Positions 13,176-22,027 of a stretch of 55,317 nucleotides of DNA are shown here, piece by piece. The notes under the pieces were generated by a model. That model was not told the origin of the DNA and did not search any database. It saw only the letters and a list, made by a program, of their open reading frames with translations. Both the position numbers and the translations under genes were made by a program. The DNA comes from an uncultured Planctomycetaceae bacterium (GTDB taxonomy: Bacteria > Planctomycetota > Planctomycetia > Planctomycetales > Planctomycetaceae): NCBI GenBank assembly GCA_903896675.1, contig CAITYU010000215.1, positions 1 through 55,317 of the forward strand, in the 5' to 3' direction. Numbering within the stretch: position 1 is the stretch's first letter; every line of letters starts with the position of its first letter.

Positions 13176-14675
13176 CTACAGTTCCTTCAGCAACTCCGCC
13201 ACCGCATCCTCAAACAACTGCTGCCACTGCGGAGCCACGATCGAATCGCAGTCCTCCTGAGCATACCCGGTGTTACTGCGCTGCTGAGCCGTCGGCGTGT
13301 ACCAGATGTATCCGTTCGTGTAACCCGCCACAAAGGTCAGCCGGTGCGGTGACGCCTGCTTGATGTTCAGCCCGATCTGTACCGTCACCTCGCCCGGAAA
13401 TGTGGCCAGCACAAAGTCCCCCACACGCAGGCCTCCCACTTCAGCCAGCAGCGGAGTGTCCCCTGCGGCTTCCGTACGCTTCTGATGCATCTTCAGCAGG
13501 TTCAGGTTCGTCTGCAGCTTCGTCAGCTTCTCCATCGTCCGAATGTTCTCCACATAGGCGTTGAGGCTGGCGCGATTCTCCGCATCCAGCTGCTTCATGT
13601 CAGTTCGCCCCAGACGCTCATCCAGCATGTAGCGGTGCGAATAGTAGCCGGGATGTTCCGGATTCAGACTGTGCTGTATATACAGCGGCACAAACGTGCG
13701 AAAGTTGATATTTGTGCCCTTCAGTTGAGCCAGCATCCGCAACTGTTCAGCCTCAATCGCACGAATGCGGTCCGCGTAGTCCGCCGCTCGCGGCAACTGC
13801 AGCGTCCGGTTGCGGGAACGCAGTGGAGCGTCCGCCGAAAACGTGCTGATGGTCCGCAAACCACGCAGCACATTCAGTCCCAGCATGTTGCCAAATGGCT
13901 CACAGTCATGCGGTGTGGAAACATCCTTGTAGGTTACCGGATTGATGTCTCCGGCACAGCCCTGCACGAAGAACGCCAGCACGCCATGCCCCAGAGTCTC
14001 TTCGATCACCGCAGAGGCATAGCCGGGAAAATCGGCGGTGCTGACCCCCGATGGCACCCCGTGAATCGGATGACAGGCAAAATTGTAGACCACCGCCAGT
14101 GGGGTTCCGTCCAATCGATTCAACTGCAGCAGACCAATCTCGGGATCCACCGGACCAATGCCTGTCACCTCGTCATCCCAGGGCATCGAGTACGCACGAC
14201 GCACGTCTGCCTCACTGCCGTCGGCCAGCTGCAGCCGCCGGTTCTCCATGATTCGCACCTCCTGCCCGACCCCGGAACCCGCCTGCACCGGCTGCAGCGA
14301 CTTCCAGGCAGCAGTCACCGCTTCCACCGTTCGCTCCAGCACGTCCCGGCAGACCACACCATGACAGTGACTGGCGTTGGCAAACACCCGGAGTGGGGGA
14401 ATTCCCAGAGTCTGCTGGAGAGACGTGCGGACTGCTGACAGCCACGAATCCGGCACATACCCGATTCCCCCGATCGAAACGGCGTCCAGAGTAATCAGGA
14501 CGACAGTCTCATCACCCTGCTTCAGTACGAGCGCCTTGACATACAGCGGATCATTCTGCGGTACCGACTTTTCAGAAATCTCCACGCGACCGGTGCCGGC
14601 CAGCAACTGGGCCGAGCAGGATGGACTGCAGAACGGAAGGCAAAGCAGTGACAGCAGGGCAATCGCGGTTTTCAT
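13176..14675 (-). CDS. Secreted ceramidase-fold protein (neutral/alkaline ceramidase N-terminal family), active-site variant
   Basis: 499 aa from ATG 14675, which begins a signal peptide (MKTAIALLSLLCLPFC); ATG 14693 is an alternative. It belongs to the neutral/alkaline non-lysosomal ceramidase N-terminal family: VEISEKSV start, VVLITLDAVSIGG, a metal-binding SHCH (H103, H105) where ceramidases have SHTH, NFACHPIHG and FVQGCAGDINP. True neutral ceramidases have GDVSPN with a nucleophilic Ser; here the residue is Asn (N245), so amide hydrolysis by that mechanism is unlikely. The C-terminal ceramidase domain is absent, as in most planctomycetal members. It is divergent from a DUF1501-PSD1 operon across a 243-base gap. 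Its relative at 27411-28814 also adjoins a DUF1501 gene. The substrate is unknown. Confidence 0.85.
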   Translation of the reverse strand: MKTAIALLSLLCLPFCSPSCSAQLLAGTGRVEISEKSVPQNDPLYVKALVLKQGDETVVLITLDAVSIGGIGYVPDSWLSAVRTSLQQTLGIPPLRVFANASHCHGVVCRDVLERTVEAVTAAWKSLQPVQAGSGVGQEVRIMENRRLQLADGSEADVRRAYSMPWDDEVTGIGPVDPEIGLLQLNRLDGTPLAVVYNFACHPIHGVPSGVSTADFPGYASAVIEETLGHGVLAFFVQGCAGDINPVTYKDVSTPHDCEPFGNMLGLNVLRGLRTISTFSADAPLRSRNRTLQLPRAADYADRIRAIEAEQLRMLAQLKGTNINFRTFVPLYIQHSLNPEHPGYYSHRYMLDERLGRTDMKQLDAENRASLNAYVENIRTMEKLTKLQTNLNLLKMHQKRTEAAGDTPLLAEVGGLRVGDFVLATFPGEVTVQIGLNIKQASPHRLTFVAGYTNGYIWYTPTAQQRSNTGYAQEDCDSIVAPQWQQLFEDAVAELLKEL

Positions 14676-14918
14676 GAAATCGCTCCGGAGCATTCTGGCG
14701 GGGCAGTCAGGGCAGGAATCAGCCGATCAGAGCATATCAGGGGGGCTCACAAAGTGCAGCCTGCCGGCAGTAATTTGCGGTCCGGACGCTGTGTCAGTCC
14801 TGCTGAGACTTGCGTCACTGCCGGCCTTCCGACGAATATAAACACGTCTGCAAGGCCACGTCAGCCCTGCTGCAGCCGGCAGGCATTCCACGGAACTCTG
14901 CGAACCTGAAGGGGCCGC

Positions 14919-16376
14919 ATGTCAGTCTTCCCATGTCATCAGACGCGTCGTGAACTGGTCTGGCAGATGGGTGGTGGCTTCACCGGAGTCGCCCTCGCCG
15001 CTCAGCTTCAGCAGGACGGTTTTTTCAGTCGCGTGATGGCGGACGGCCGAAACACAACGGCAGGGGCCGGACCCCTGGCTCCACGGCCGGCACATTTCGC
15101 AGCGAAGGCCAAAGCCTGCATTTTTCTGATGATGAATGGCGCCCCCAGCCAGGTGGACACTTTTGACTACAAACCGGCTCTGGAAAAATATGCCGGGCAG
15201 CCACTGCCACCCGGACGCAGCTATATCAACTCGGGCGGACGTCGCGTCGGCTTTCTGACTCCGGCCTTCCGCCGTTTTCGGCCGGGTGGAGACAGTGGCC
15301 TGCTGATTTCGGACTATTTCCCCTGCGTCCGTCGGCAGGCCGACAAACTGGCCGTCATTCGATCGTGCCACACAGACAGCCACGCTCATGGTTCAGCACT
15401 GGTGGCCATGAATACGGGTAAGACATTCATCGGTCGCCCCAGTCTTGGCTCCTGGTGTGTGTACGGTATGGGCTCCGAGAATCAGAGTCTGCCGGGTTAC
15501 GTGGTCATCCTCGATCGCCGTGGCGGACCGATCAGTGGCCAGCCCAACTGGTCCAGTGGCTTTATGTCGGCCGCGTATCAGGGCACACTGTTTCGCCCGG
15601 CAGGAAATCCGATTCTGGATCTGCAGGGACCGCAGCACATCACAGACGAGGTCCAGCGATCGCAGCTGGCCATGCTGCGAAAACTGAACGAGCGACACAT
15701 GGCAGCGCGGCCAGGCGGATCAGAGCTGGCCGCCCGCATCACCTCATACGAACTGGCCTACCGGATGCAGTCAGCTGCTCCGGAAGCTGTCGATCTGACA
15801 CAGGAAACACCGCAGACTCTGAAACAGTATGGGGTTGGCAGCGAACCCACCGACGAATTCGGGCGCAACTGCCTCGTGGCACGACGGCTGGTGGAACGCG
15901 GTGTACGGTTTGTGCAGCTGTATTCCGGTGGCGGGCACCTCGAGGAAACCTGGGATGCACATGAGAGCATCGAAAAGAATCACGGACGACACGGTGCCGA
16001 AGTGGATCAACCCATCGCTGCTCTGCTGGCTGATCTGGAACAGCGCGGGATGCTGGACGAGACCCTGATTGTCTGGGGCGGAGAATTCGGGCGGATGCCA
16101 TTCAGCGAAGGCCAGAACGCGCCGGGACGCAACCACAACCCCTACGGTTTCTCCATGTGGCTGGCGGGCGGCGGTGTCCGCGGTGGAATGACCTGGGGAG
16201 AAACTGACGAATTCGGATTTGAAGCTGTGACGGATCGAGTGCATCTGCACGATCTGCACGCCACAATTCTGCACCTGCTCGGATTTGATCACACACGACT
16301 CACCTGGTTTCATCAGGGGCGGGATGAACGGCTGACCGATGTTTTCGGAAACGTCGTCACCGGAATTCTGGCCTGA
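14919..16376 (+). CDS. DUF1501 secreted protein (alkaline-phosphatase/sulfatase-like superfamily)
   Basis: 485 aa; AAGGGG precedes the ATG at 14919. A Tat-type leader (TRRELVWQMGGGFTGVALA) is followed by DUF1501 landmarks: PRPAHFAAKAKACIFLMMNGAPSQVDTFDYKP, split here as [62 protein letters not shown]; and GGEFGRMPFS with a metal-ligand-like HNPYGFSMWLAGGGVRGG. The family shares the fold of alkaline phosphatase and sulfatase, but no substrate is established. The PSD1 gene follows after 30 bases, which is the standard planctomycetal pair. These pairs are thought to act in periplasmic breakdown of complex polysaccharides or other polymers. High confidence in family, low in activity. Confidence 0.92.
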   Translation: MSVFPCHQTRRELVWQMGGGFTGVALAAQLQQDGFFSRVMADGRNTTAGAGPLAPRPAHFAAKAKACIFLMMNGAPSQVDTFDYKPALEKYAGQPLPPGRSYINSGGRRVGFLTPAFRRFRPGGDSGLLISDYFPCVRRQADKLAVIRSCHTDSHAHGSALVAMNTGKTFIGRPSLGSWCVYGMGSENQSLPGYVVILDRRGGPISGQPNWSSGFMSAAYQGTLFRPAGNPILDLQGPQHITDEVQRSQLAMLRKLNERHMAARPGGSELAARITSYELAYRMQSAAPEAVDLTQETPQTLKQYGVGSEPTDEFGRNCLVARRLVERGVRFVQLYSGGGHLEETWDAHESIEKNHGRHGAEVDQPIAALLADLEQRGMLDETLIVWGGEFGRMPFSEGQNAPGRNHNPYGFSMWLAGGGVRGGMTWGETDEFGFEAVTDRVHLHDLHATILHLLGFDHTRLTWFHQGRDERLTDVFGNVVTGILA

Positions 16377-16406
16377 TTGCTGAACAGAGATGGGACAACT
16401 GCTGCC

Positions 16407-19400
16407 ATGAACGGGAATACTGGTTTCAGACTGCTGTGCGGAATGCTGCTGCTGTGCAGTGGCAGGGTCCTGTGCGCACAGCAACTCTCCTTCAACCGCG
16501 ATATTCGACCGCTGCTGTCTGACAACTGCTTCCAGTGCCACGGCCCGGATGCCGCCAAACGCCAGGGGGGCCTGCGTCTGGACCTGTCCGAGGCTGCCCT
16601 GCAGGGCGGTGATTCGGGGCCGGCCGTTGTTCCCGGAAAACCCGATGAAAGTCTGCTCGTCCAGCGAATTCACTCCAGCAATCCCGATCTGCAGATGCCT
16701 CCGCCACAGTCCGGCAGAACGCTGACCGCTGAACAGAAGCAGCTGCTGGAGCGCTGGATCACCGATGGTGCTCAATACCAGCCGCACTGGGCCTTCGTCC
16801 CCGTGCAGCGACCTGCTGTGCCACCTGAAGATCCGCCCTGCGCACCACTGGATGCGTTTCTCAGACAGCGTCAGAAAGTCGCCGGCCTGCAGCCCGCTCC
16901 GGAAGCCGACAGAACAACGCTGCTGCGGCGAGTGACGCTTGATCTGACCGGCCTGCCCCCCACACCACAGGAACTGGATGACTTCCTTGCAGACCATTCT
17001 CCGCAGGCATGGGAAACAGTCGTCGATCGGCTGCTGCAGTCACCGCGTTACGGTGAACGCATGGCACAGCAGTGGCTGGACTTTGCCCGCTACGCCGACA
17101 GCAACGGATTCCAGGTGGACTCGTCCCGCCAGATGTGGGTGTGGCGCGACTGGGTTATTGATGCCTTCAATCACAATCAACCGTTCGATCAGTTTACCAT
17201 CGAACAACTGGCCGGAGATCTGCTGGACCAGCCCACGCAGGAGCAGATCATCGCGACCGGATTCAACCGCAATACACGGCTGAATGGTGAAGGAGGACGG
17301 ATTGCGGAAGAGTGGTTCGCCGAAACTGTGATTGACCGTGTGGAGACCGTCGGACTCACGTGGCTGGGACTCAGCCTCAACTGCTGTCGCTGCCATGATC
17401 ACAAGTACGACCCGATCAGCCAGAAAGAGTTCTACCAGTTGTTTGCGTACTTCAATTCGATTGAGGAATCCGGAGTCCTGGACAGCGAAGGAGGCTCTGC
17501 GGGGCAGGGCAACAGTCAGCCCGTTCTGCAGGTCAGCACGCGAACGATTGCTGAAGAACTGCAGCGCATGCAGGTAGCGGTTGACGAGGCAAAGCAGCGA
17601 CTGGAGTCGGCGAAACAGTCGGCCGGTGAGCGCATGGCGGAGTGGGAAACGGAAACTCGCCAGCGACTGCAGTCTGAGGAGCCCGCGTGGCGACCACTCG
17701 AGGTGCGGACGGCCGTCAGCAGGGGCGGCGCCGAACTGACCCGACAGCCCGACGGTTCATGGCTGGCCGGCGGCCGTAACCCCGAATTCGACGAATATGT
17801 CTTCGAAGCTCCGCTGCGGGGGGACCGCATCACCGGCCTGCTGCTGGAATGTTTTCCCGACGATCGACTGCCGAATCGCAGCGTCGGTCGTTACAGCAAC
17901 GGAAACTTCGTGCTGACCGGTGTGCTGGCCGAAGTGGTGGCTCCCGGACTGACCACACCGCTGCAGTTGGAATTTGTGCGGGCAGTCGCAGACTATGAGC
18001 AGCAGGGCTACACGGCGGCTCAGATCCTCGAAGAGAAGGATCGTCGCAGGCGCAATCGCCGAGGCTGGGCTGTGGATGGACCGACTCGCCGGGAAATCTG
18101 TCGGGTGGTGTTTGCCGCTGCGGCGCCGATGACCATTCCTGCCGACGCCACCATTCGCATCACCCTCAGGCACGATGCCATTACCGGACACAACATCGGA
18201 CGACTGCGACTGTCTGCCTCGGCCCTGCCGCCGGAAACGCTGACTCCGACCGGAGCAGCTTTCCCGGACGCGATTCGCAGCATTCTGCTGACCGCCGCAG
18301 ACCAGCGATCAGCAGCCCGGCAGCAGGAGCTGGTGCAGTACTTTGCCAGCGTCGGTGACGCCGTTGTGCGTGAGTCTGAGCAGGCCGTGAAGTCGGCTGA
18401 GCAGGCCATGCAGCAGCGCCGGTCCACGCTCCCGATCGTCATGGTGATGAAGGAGCGCCAGCAGCCACGAGAAGCTCGCGTGCTGGTGCGAGGACAGTAT
18501 GATCGCCCCGGTGATGTGGTCCCTCGCGGAGTTCCGGCGGCGCTGCCACAAATGCCCGCAGATCAGCCACAGAATCGGCTCGGCTTCGCTCGCTGGCTGG
18601 TGTCTGATAACCACCCGCTGACTGCGCGAGTCTGGGCCAACAGAGCGTGGGAACGATTCTTTGGAGTAGGCATTGTGCGAACCACGGAGAACCTCGGGTC
18701 GCAGGCAGAATGGCCCGTGCACCCGGAACTGCTGGACTGGCTGGCAGCCGAATTCATGGAGCCGACTCAGATTCAGCAGGTGGCCGGACAAAGAGCGCAC
18801 CGCTGGGATATCAAGGCACTCGATAAACTGATCGTGATGAGTGCCGCATATCGCCAGAGTGCGCGGGTTGAGAATGCGCTGGATCCGGAAAATCGCCTTG
18901 TTGCTCGCGGCCCGCGATTCCGCCTGTCGGCTGAAACTCTTCGCGATCAGATGCTGTTTGTCAGCGGACTGCTGGTCGAGCAGCAGGGGGGACCGTCAGC
19001 CCGACCCTATATGCCAGCCGGCGTGTGGGACGAGACCAGTCGTTACGGAGATCTGCGGGGCTACCGCGCAGATGAAGGCGCGGGATTGTACCGCCGCAGC
19101 CTGTATACCATCTGGAAACGTACGGCCGCTCCACCCAATATGACGCTGTTTGATGCCCCCAATCGGGAAGTCTGCACCGTCAAACGCTCCCGCACAAACA
19201 CGCCGCTCCAGGCGCTGTCGCTGCTCAATGAAACCACTGCGGTGGAAGCGGCAAGGAAACTTGCAGAACGCATGTTGCGGGAGGGTGGTGACACGGATCG
19301 GCAGCGACTGATGTGGGGCTTTCGGCTGGTCACAGCGCGACAGCCTCAACCACCGGAATTGCAGTTGCTCGAAGCGGGACTGCAGCAGGACCTGCAGAGC

Positions 19401-19544
19401 TTTTCCAAAGTTCCCGAGGAAGCTGCGAAGCTGCTGGCGGTGGGAGCATCACCTGTTGACACGTCGCTGGCCCCCGATCGGCTGGCAGCATGGACTCTTA
19501 CCGCCAACGTGCTGCTGAATCTTGACGAAGTGATCAATCGCTGA
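16407..19544 (+). CDS. PSD1 protein: planctomycete cytochrome c, DUF1549 and DUF1553 domains
   Basis: 1045 aa from ATG 16407; the open frame also contains a TTG directly after the DUF1501 stop at 16377, which is less likely because ATG 16407 starts the signal peptide (MNGNTGFRLLCGMLLLCSG). The mature protein begins with PSCyt1: FNRDIRPLLSDNCFQCHGPD, with haem c motif C41-FQ-C44-H45. DUF1549 (about 150-370) includes DAFLRQR, LDLTGLPPTPQE and CHDHKYDP. A variable Glu/Gln-rich and beta-rich middle follows, then DUF1553 (about 740-1000) with RLGFARWLV, NRAWERFFGVG, RNTPLQAL-like TPLQALSLLN and the Arg-rich MTLFDAPNREVC. One covalent haem is expected. It is probably a periplasmic oxidoreductase or hydrolase partner of the preceding DUF1501 protein. 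Confidence 0.94.
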   Translation: MNGNTGFRLLCGMLLLCSGRVLCAQQLSFNRDIRPLLSDNCFQCHGPDAAKRQGGLRLDLSEAALQGGDSGPAVVPGKPDESLLVQRIHSSNPDLQMPPPQSGRTLTAEQKQLLERWITDGAQYQPHWAFVPVQRPAVPPEDPPCAPLDAFLRQRQKVAGLQPAPEADRTTLLRRVTLDLTGLPPTPQELDDFLADHSPQAWETVVDRLLQSPRYGERMAQQWLDFARYADSNGFQVDSSRQMWVWRDWVIDAFNHNQPFDQFTIEQLAGDLLDQPTQEQIIATGFNRNTRLNGEGGRIAEEWFAETVIDRVETVGLTWLGLSLNCCRCHDHKYDPISQKEFYQLFAYFNSIEESGVLDSEGGSAGQGNSQPVLQVSTRTIAEELQRMQVAVDEAKQRLESAKQSAGERMAEWETETRQRLQSEEPAWRPLEVRTAVSRGGAELTRQPDGSWLAGGRNPEFDEYVFEAPLRGDRITGLLLECFPDDRLPNRSVGRYSNGNFVLTGVLAEVVAPGLTTPLQLEFVRAVADYEQQGYTAAQILEEKDRRRRNRRGWAVDGPTRREICRVVFAAAAPMTIPADATIRITLRHDAITGHNIGRLRLSASALPPETLTPTGAAFPDAIRSILLTAADQRSAARQQELVQYFASVGDAVVRESEQAVKSAEQAMQQRRSTLPIVMVMKERQQPREARVLVRGQYDRPGDVVPRGVPAALPQMPADQPQNRLGFARWLVSDNHPLTARVWANRAWERFFGVGIVRTTENLGSQAEWPVHPELLDWLAAEFMEPTQIQQVAGQRAHRWDIKALDKLIVMSAAYRQSARVENALDPENRLVARGPRFRLSAETLRDQMLFVSGLLVEQQGGPSARPYMPAGVWDETSRYGDLRGYRADEGAGLYRRSLYTIWKRTAAPPNMTLFDAPNREVCTVKRSRTNTPLQALSLLNETTAVEAARKLAERMLREGGDTDRQRLMWGFRLVTARQPQPPELQLLEAGLQQDLQSFSKVPEEAAKLLAVGASPVDTSLAPDRLAAWTLTANVLLNLDEVINR

Positions 19545-19722
19545 GTCATCAGGTGTGTTGCCAGAATGCAACATTCCGGAATGGTCTCCGGACTTTTGCC
19601 GGCAATCCCCGACTCACCCGAAAAATTCTGGAATTCACCCGCTCGTGGTAGTAGGTTTTCCGGACTGTCATTTGCGGCGGGCCAAAGGGCCCGTGATTCT
19701 GCTTGCCGGACCGGGGCTGACC

Positions 19723-20268
19723 ATGGATCCAATGTCTCTTGTCAATATTCTGTGTGTGCTGGGTTTTACTGCTGTTTCTGCTTACATGGATGTGCGGGAA
19801 CGTCGCATCCCGAATAAGCTGACAGGCCTGTTCTTCGCTGCTGGCCTGCTTTTTCAGGTGCTGGTGTCCGTTCAGGCGGGTCCTCGCAGTCTGTTGTCAC
19901 CGGTGCTCGCGTCAATCGTCTCGCTCGTCATTCTGGGTGGCATGTGGGTTGCGGGTGGTGTCGGAGCAGGTGATGCCAAACTGATGGCGGGACTGGGGAT
20001 GTGGCTTGGCCTGCAGAACACGCTGTATGTGATGCTGGGCAGCCTGTTGATGTCATTGGTGCTGCTGTTGGGGCTGCAGCTGCTGCGAAAGATGCGCGTT
20101 CGTACAGGCGTTTTGCTCGTTCCTGTCAGAACTCCGGGAAAAGCCAGTGGCACCAAGGTTCACAAGGGACTGAAGCTGAAACGCGGCATTCCGTACGCTG
20201 TCGGTGTATGCCTGTCTACGTGGGCATTTGTCGCGATTCGCGCCATTCTGCCGGCTCTCAGCCAGTGA
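19723..20268 (+). CDS. Prepilin peptidase, CpaA-type (A24), without the methylase domain
   Basis: 181 aa from ATG 19723 (GGGG 7 bases upstream); a longer frame reaches back to 19555 but its extra residues are not hydrophobic and lack a ribosome site, and ATG 19732 is a near alternative. It is almost wholly membrane-embedded, with the two catalytic aspartates of aspartic prepilin peptidases: D23 in SAYMDVRERRIPN and D84 in GGVGAGDAKLMAGLG. The zinc-binding and N-methylase domain of PilD is absent, so it resembles CpaA of tight-adherence systems. It could cleave the prepilin signal of the DUF1559 protein at 6468-7499, although no tad genes are seen nearby. A 178-base gap separates it from the PSD1 gene and holds a 6-bp stem (19678-19693) without a T-run. 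Confidence 0.88.
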   Translation: MDPMSLVNILCVLGFTAVSAYMDVRERRIPNKLTGLFFAAGLLFQVLVSVQAGPRSLLSPVLASIVSLVILGGMWVAGGVGAGDAKLMAGLGMWLGLQNTLYVMLGSLLMSLVLLLGLQLLRKMRVRTGVLLVPVRTPGKASGTKVHKGLKLKRGIPYAVGVCLSTWAFVAIRAILPALSQ

Positions 20269-20326
20269 GTTGGCTCAGAATTTTCGGTAATCAAGCCTTG
20301 CGCGCAGGCCGCAAAGCCACCCGGGG

Positions 20327-20425
20327 TTGACCTGTCAGCCTGATTTCAGCAAACTCCGCCGGTCTCAACGATTCCGGTGGCAGGTTCCGCCGGTCATCTC
20401 TCAAATCTCTCAGATTCCGGCGGTC
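20327..20425 (+). promoter_or_regulatory. Possible structured leader or regulatory region of lysS
   Basis: Four GC-rich segments alternate in complementarity: A 20356-20362 (CCGCCGG), B 20374-20380 (CCGGTGG), C 20387-20393 (CCGCCGG) and D 20417-20423 (CCGGCGG). A-B, B-C, C-D and A-D can all pair over 7 bp, so the hairpins are mutually exclusive. A promoter-like TTGACC (20327-20332), 17-base spacer, CAAACT (20350-20355) lies just upstream; if used, transcription would begin near segment A. No T-box features were recognised. The DNA repeats are also spaced about 30-31 bases and could be protein sites. Confidence 0.4.
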
Positions 20426-20472
20426 GCAGCAGTGTTTTTCCTGCCTGCAGGCTGACATCGGCAGTGTGGCTC

Positions 20473-21972
20473 ATGAATGCAGGTCCCAAACCTGACCGTC
20501 TGGAACAGGCGCGTCTGGAAAAGCTGGAGAAGATCCGTTCGCTGGGTTTTGACCCGTGGGGGCAGCGTTTTGACGGCCACAGCGGGATCGCAACGGTTCG
20601 TGAACAGTGTCCGACTGAGTCGGGAACTGATGGCCGGACGGTGCGTGTGGCTGGTCGAATCATGGGCCGTCGCAAGGCCGGCAAGTTGCGGTTCATCGAC
20701 CTTCAGGATCAGACCGGTTCGATCCAGCTCCTCTGTTCTCGTGGCGACCTGACGGAACCGCAGTGGGAACTGGTCAGTGCACTGGACGATGGTGACCTGA
20801 TCGGTGTCGACGGTCCATTGCGGCGGACAAACACGGGAGAAATCTCGATTTTTGTCCGCGAATTGACGGTTCTGTGCAAATCTCTGTCGCAGCCGCCTGA
20901 GAAATTCCACGGTCTGAAGGACGAGGAGATTCTGGTTCGGCAGCGATATCTGGACCTGATTTACACACCTGGTGTGCTGCAGCGGATGCTGCAGAGGTCT
21001 CGTATTATTGATTCTGTCCGTCAGACTCTGCGGGCTCACGCTTTCAACGAGGTGGAAACACCTGTTCTGCACTCGGTGGCCGGTGGTGCAGCAGCCCGTC
21101 CCTTTGTGACTCACCACAATGCACTCGACATGCCCTTGTTTCTGCGGATCGCGCTTGAGCTGCATCTGAAGCGACTGCTGGTGGGTGGGATCGAGCGTGT
21201 CTACGAGATCGGCCGTGTGTTTCGCAACGAGGGTGTCGATGCGACGCACAACCCGGAATTCACCATGATCGAAATCTATCAGGCTTATGGTGACTATCGC
21301 AGCATGATGGATCTGACGGAACAGATTGTGGCGGACGCGTGTCGCGTGGTCTGCGGTTCCACGGTGATTCCGTGGGGCAGTGACGGTGACCGGATTGACC
21401 TGACGCCGCCCTGGCCGCGTAAGCGTTACGCCGATCTGTTCCGGGAACATGCTGGCTGTGAAATGTCTGATGCTGCGGCCGTGTCGGCGAAGGCCGGCAG
21501 TCTGGGGATTGAAACAGCCGGTGTGCATCCGGATGTCGTGATCAACGAAGTGTTTGAACGCACAGTGGAGGATCATCTGAGTGGTCCGGTGTTTGTGATG
21601 GACTATCCGGCATCCATCTGTCCTCTGACCAAGCGCAGCCAGTCGAATCCGGAGATTGCCGAGCGATTTGAGCTGTACATTCGGGGTATGGAACTGGCCA
21701 ATGCCTACACCGAACTCAATGACCCGGGATTGCAGGAACAGTTATTCCGAACACAGCTCGCCGGGCAGTCTGAAGAAGATTCCATGGCGAAAATGGACCA
21801 TGATTTCGTGCGGGCGCTGAAGGTCGGTATGCCTCCAGCCGGCGGACTGGGAATCGGCATTGACCGTCTGGTGATGCTGCTGACGAACAGTCGAGCGATC
21901 AAGGACGTGATTTACTTTCCGCTGACGCGACATGAGCAGCCTGTTTCCGGCAGGGCCGAAGGCGAGGATTGA
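20473..21972 (+). CDS. lysS: Lysyl-tRNA synthetase, class II
   Basis: 499 aa from ATG 20473 ([20 protein letters not shown]), matching the usual LysS length and N-terminal helix; the longer frame from ATG 20377 has no family counterpart. The N-terminal OB-fold anticodon-binding domain includes [20 protein letters not shown]. The catalytic domain has [15 protein letters not shown], class II motif 2 at [18 protein letters not shown] (F250-N252) and motif 3 [17 protein letters not shown] near the C-terminus. It charges tRNA-Lys with lysine using ATP. The 204-base upstream gap holds a possible alternating-hairpin leader. The downstream ABC permease gene starts 55 bases later. Confidence 0.97.
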   Translation: MNAGPKPDRLEQARLEKLEKIRSLGFDPWGQRFDGHSGIATVREQCPTESGTDGRTVRVAGRIMGRRKAGKLRFIDLQDQTGSIQLLCSRGDLTEPQWELVSALDDGDLIGVDGPLRRTNTGEISIFVRELTVLCKSLSQPPEKFHGLKDEEILVRQRYLDLIYTPGVLQRMLQRSRIIDSVRQTLRAHAFNEVETPVLHSVAGGAAARPFVTHHNALDMPLFLRIALELHLKRLLVGGIERVYEIGRVFRNEGVDATHNPEFTMIEIYQAYGDYRSMMDLTEQIVADACRVVCGSTVIPWGSDGDRIDLTPPWPRKRYADLFREHAGCEMSDAAAVSAKAGSLGIETAGVHPDVVINEVFERTVEDHLSGPVFVMDYPASICPLTKRSQSNPEIAERFELYIRGMELANAYTELNDPGLQEQLFRTQLAGQSEEDSMAKMDHDFVRALKVGMPPAGGLGIGIDRLVMLLTNSRAIKDVIYFPLTRHEQPVSGRAEGED

Positions 21973-22027
21973 GGCAAGCGCGACGGACAGGATTGAAGTC
22001 GTTTCGTACGGGTGAGGGAGCACTGAA

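Noticed and set aside
19678-19693. 6-bp stem (CGGGCC/GGCCCG) before the prepilin peptidase gene
   Set aside because: Too short and without a T-run to call a terminator.
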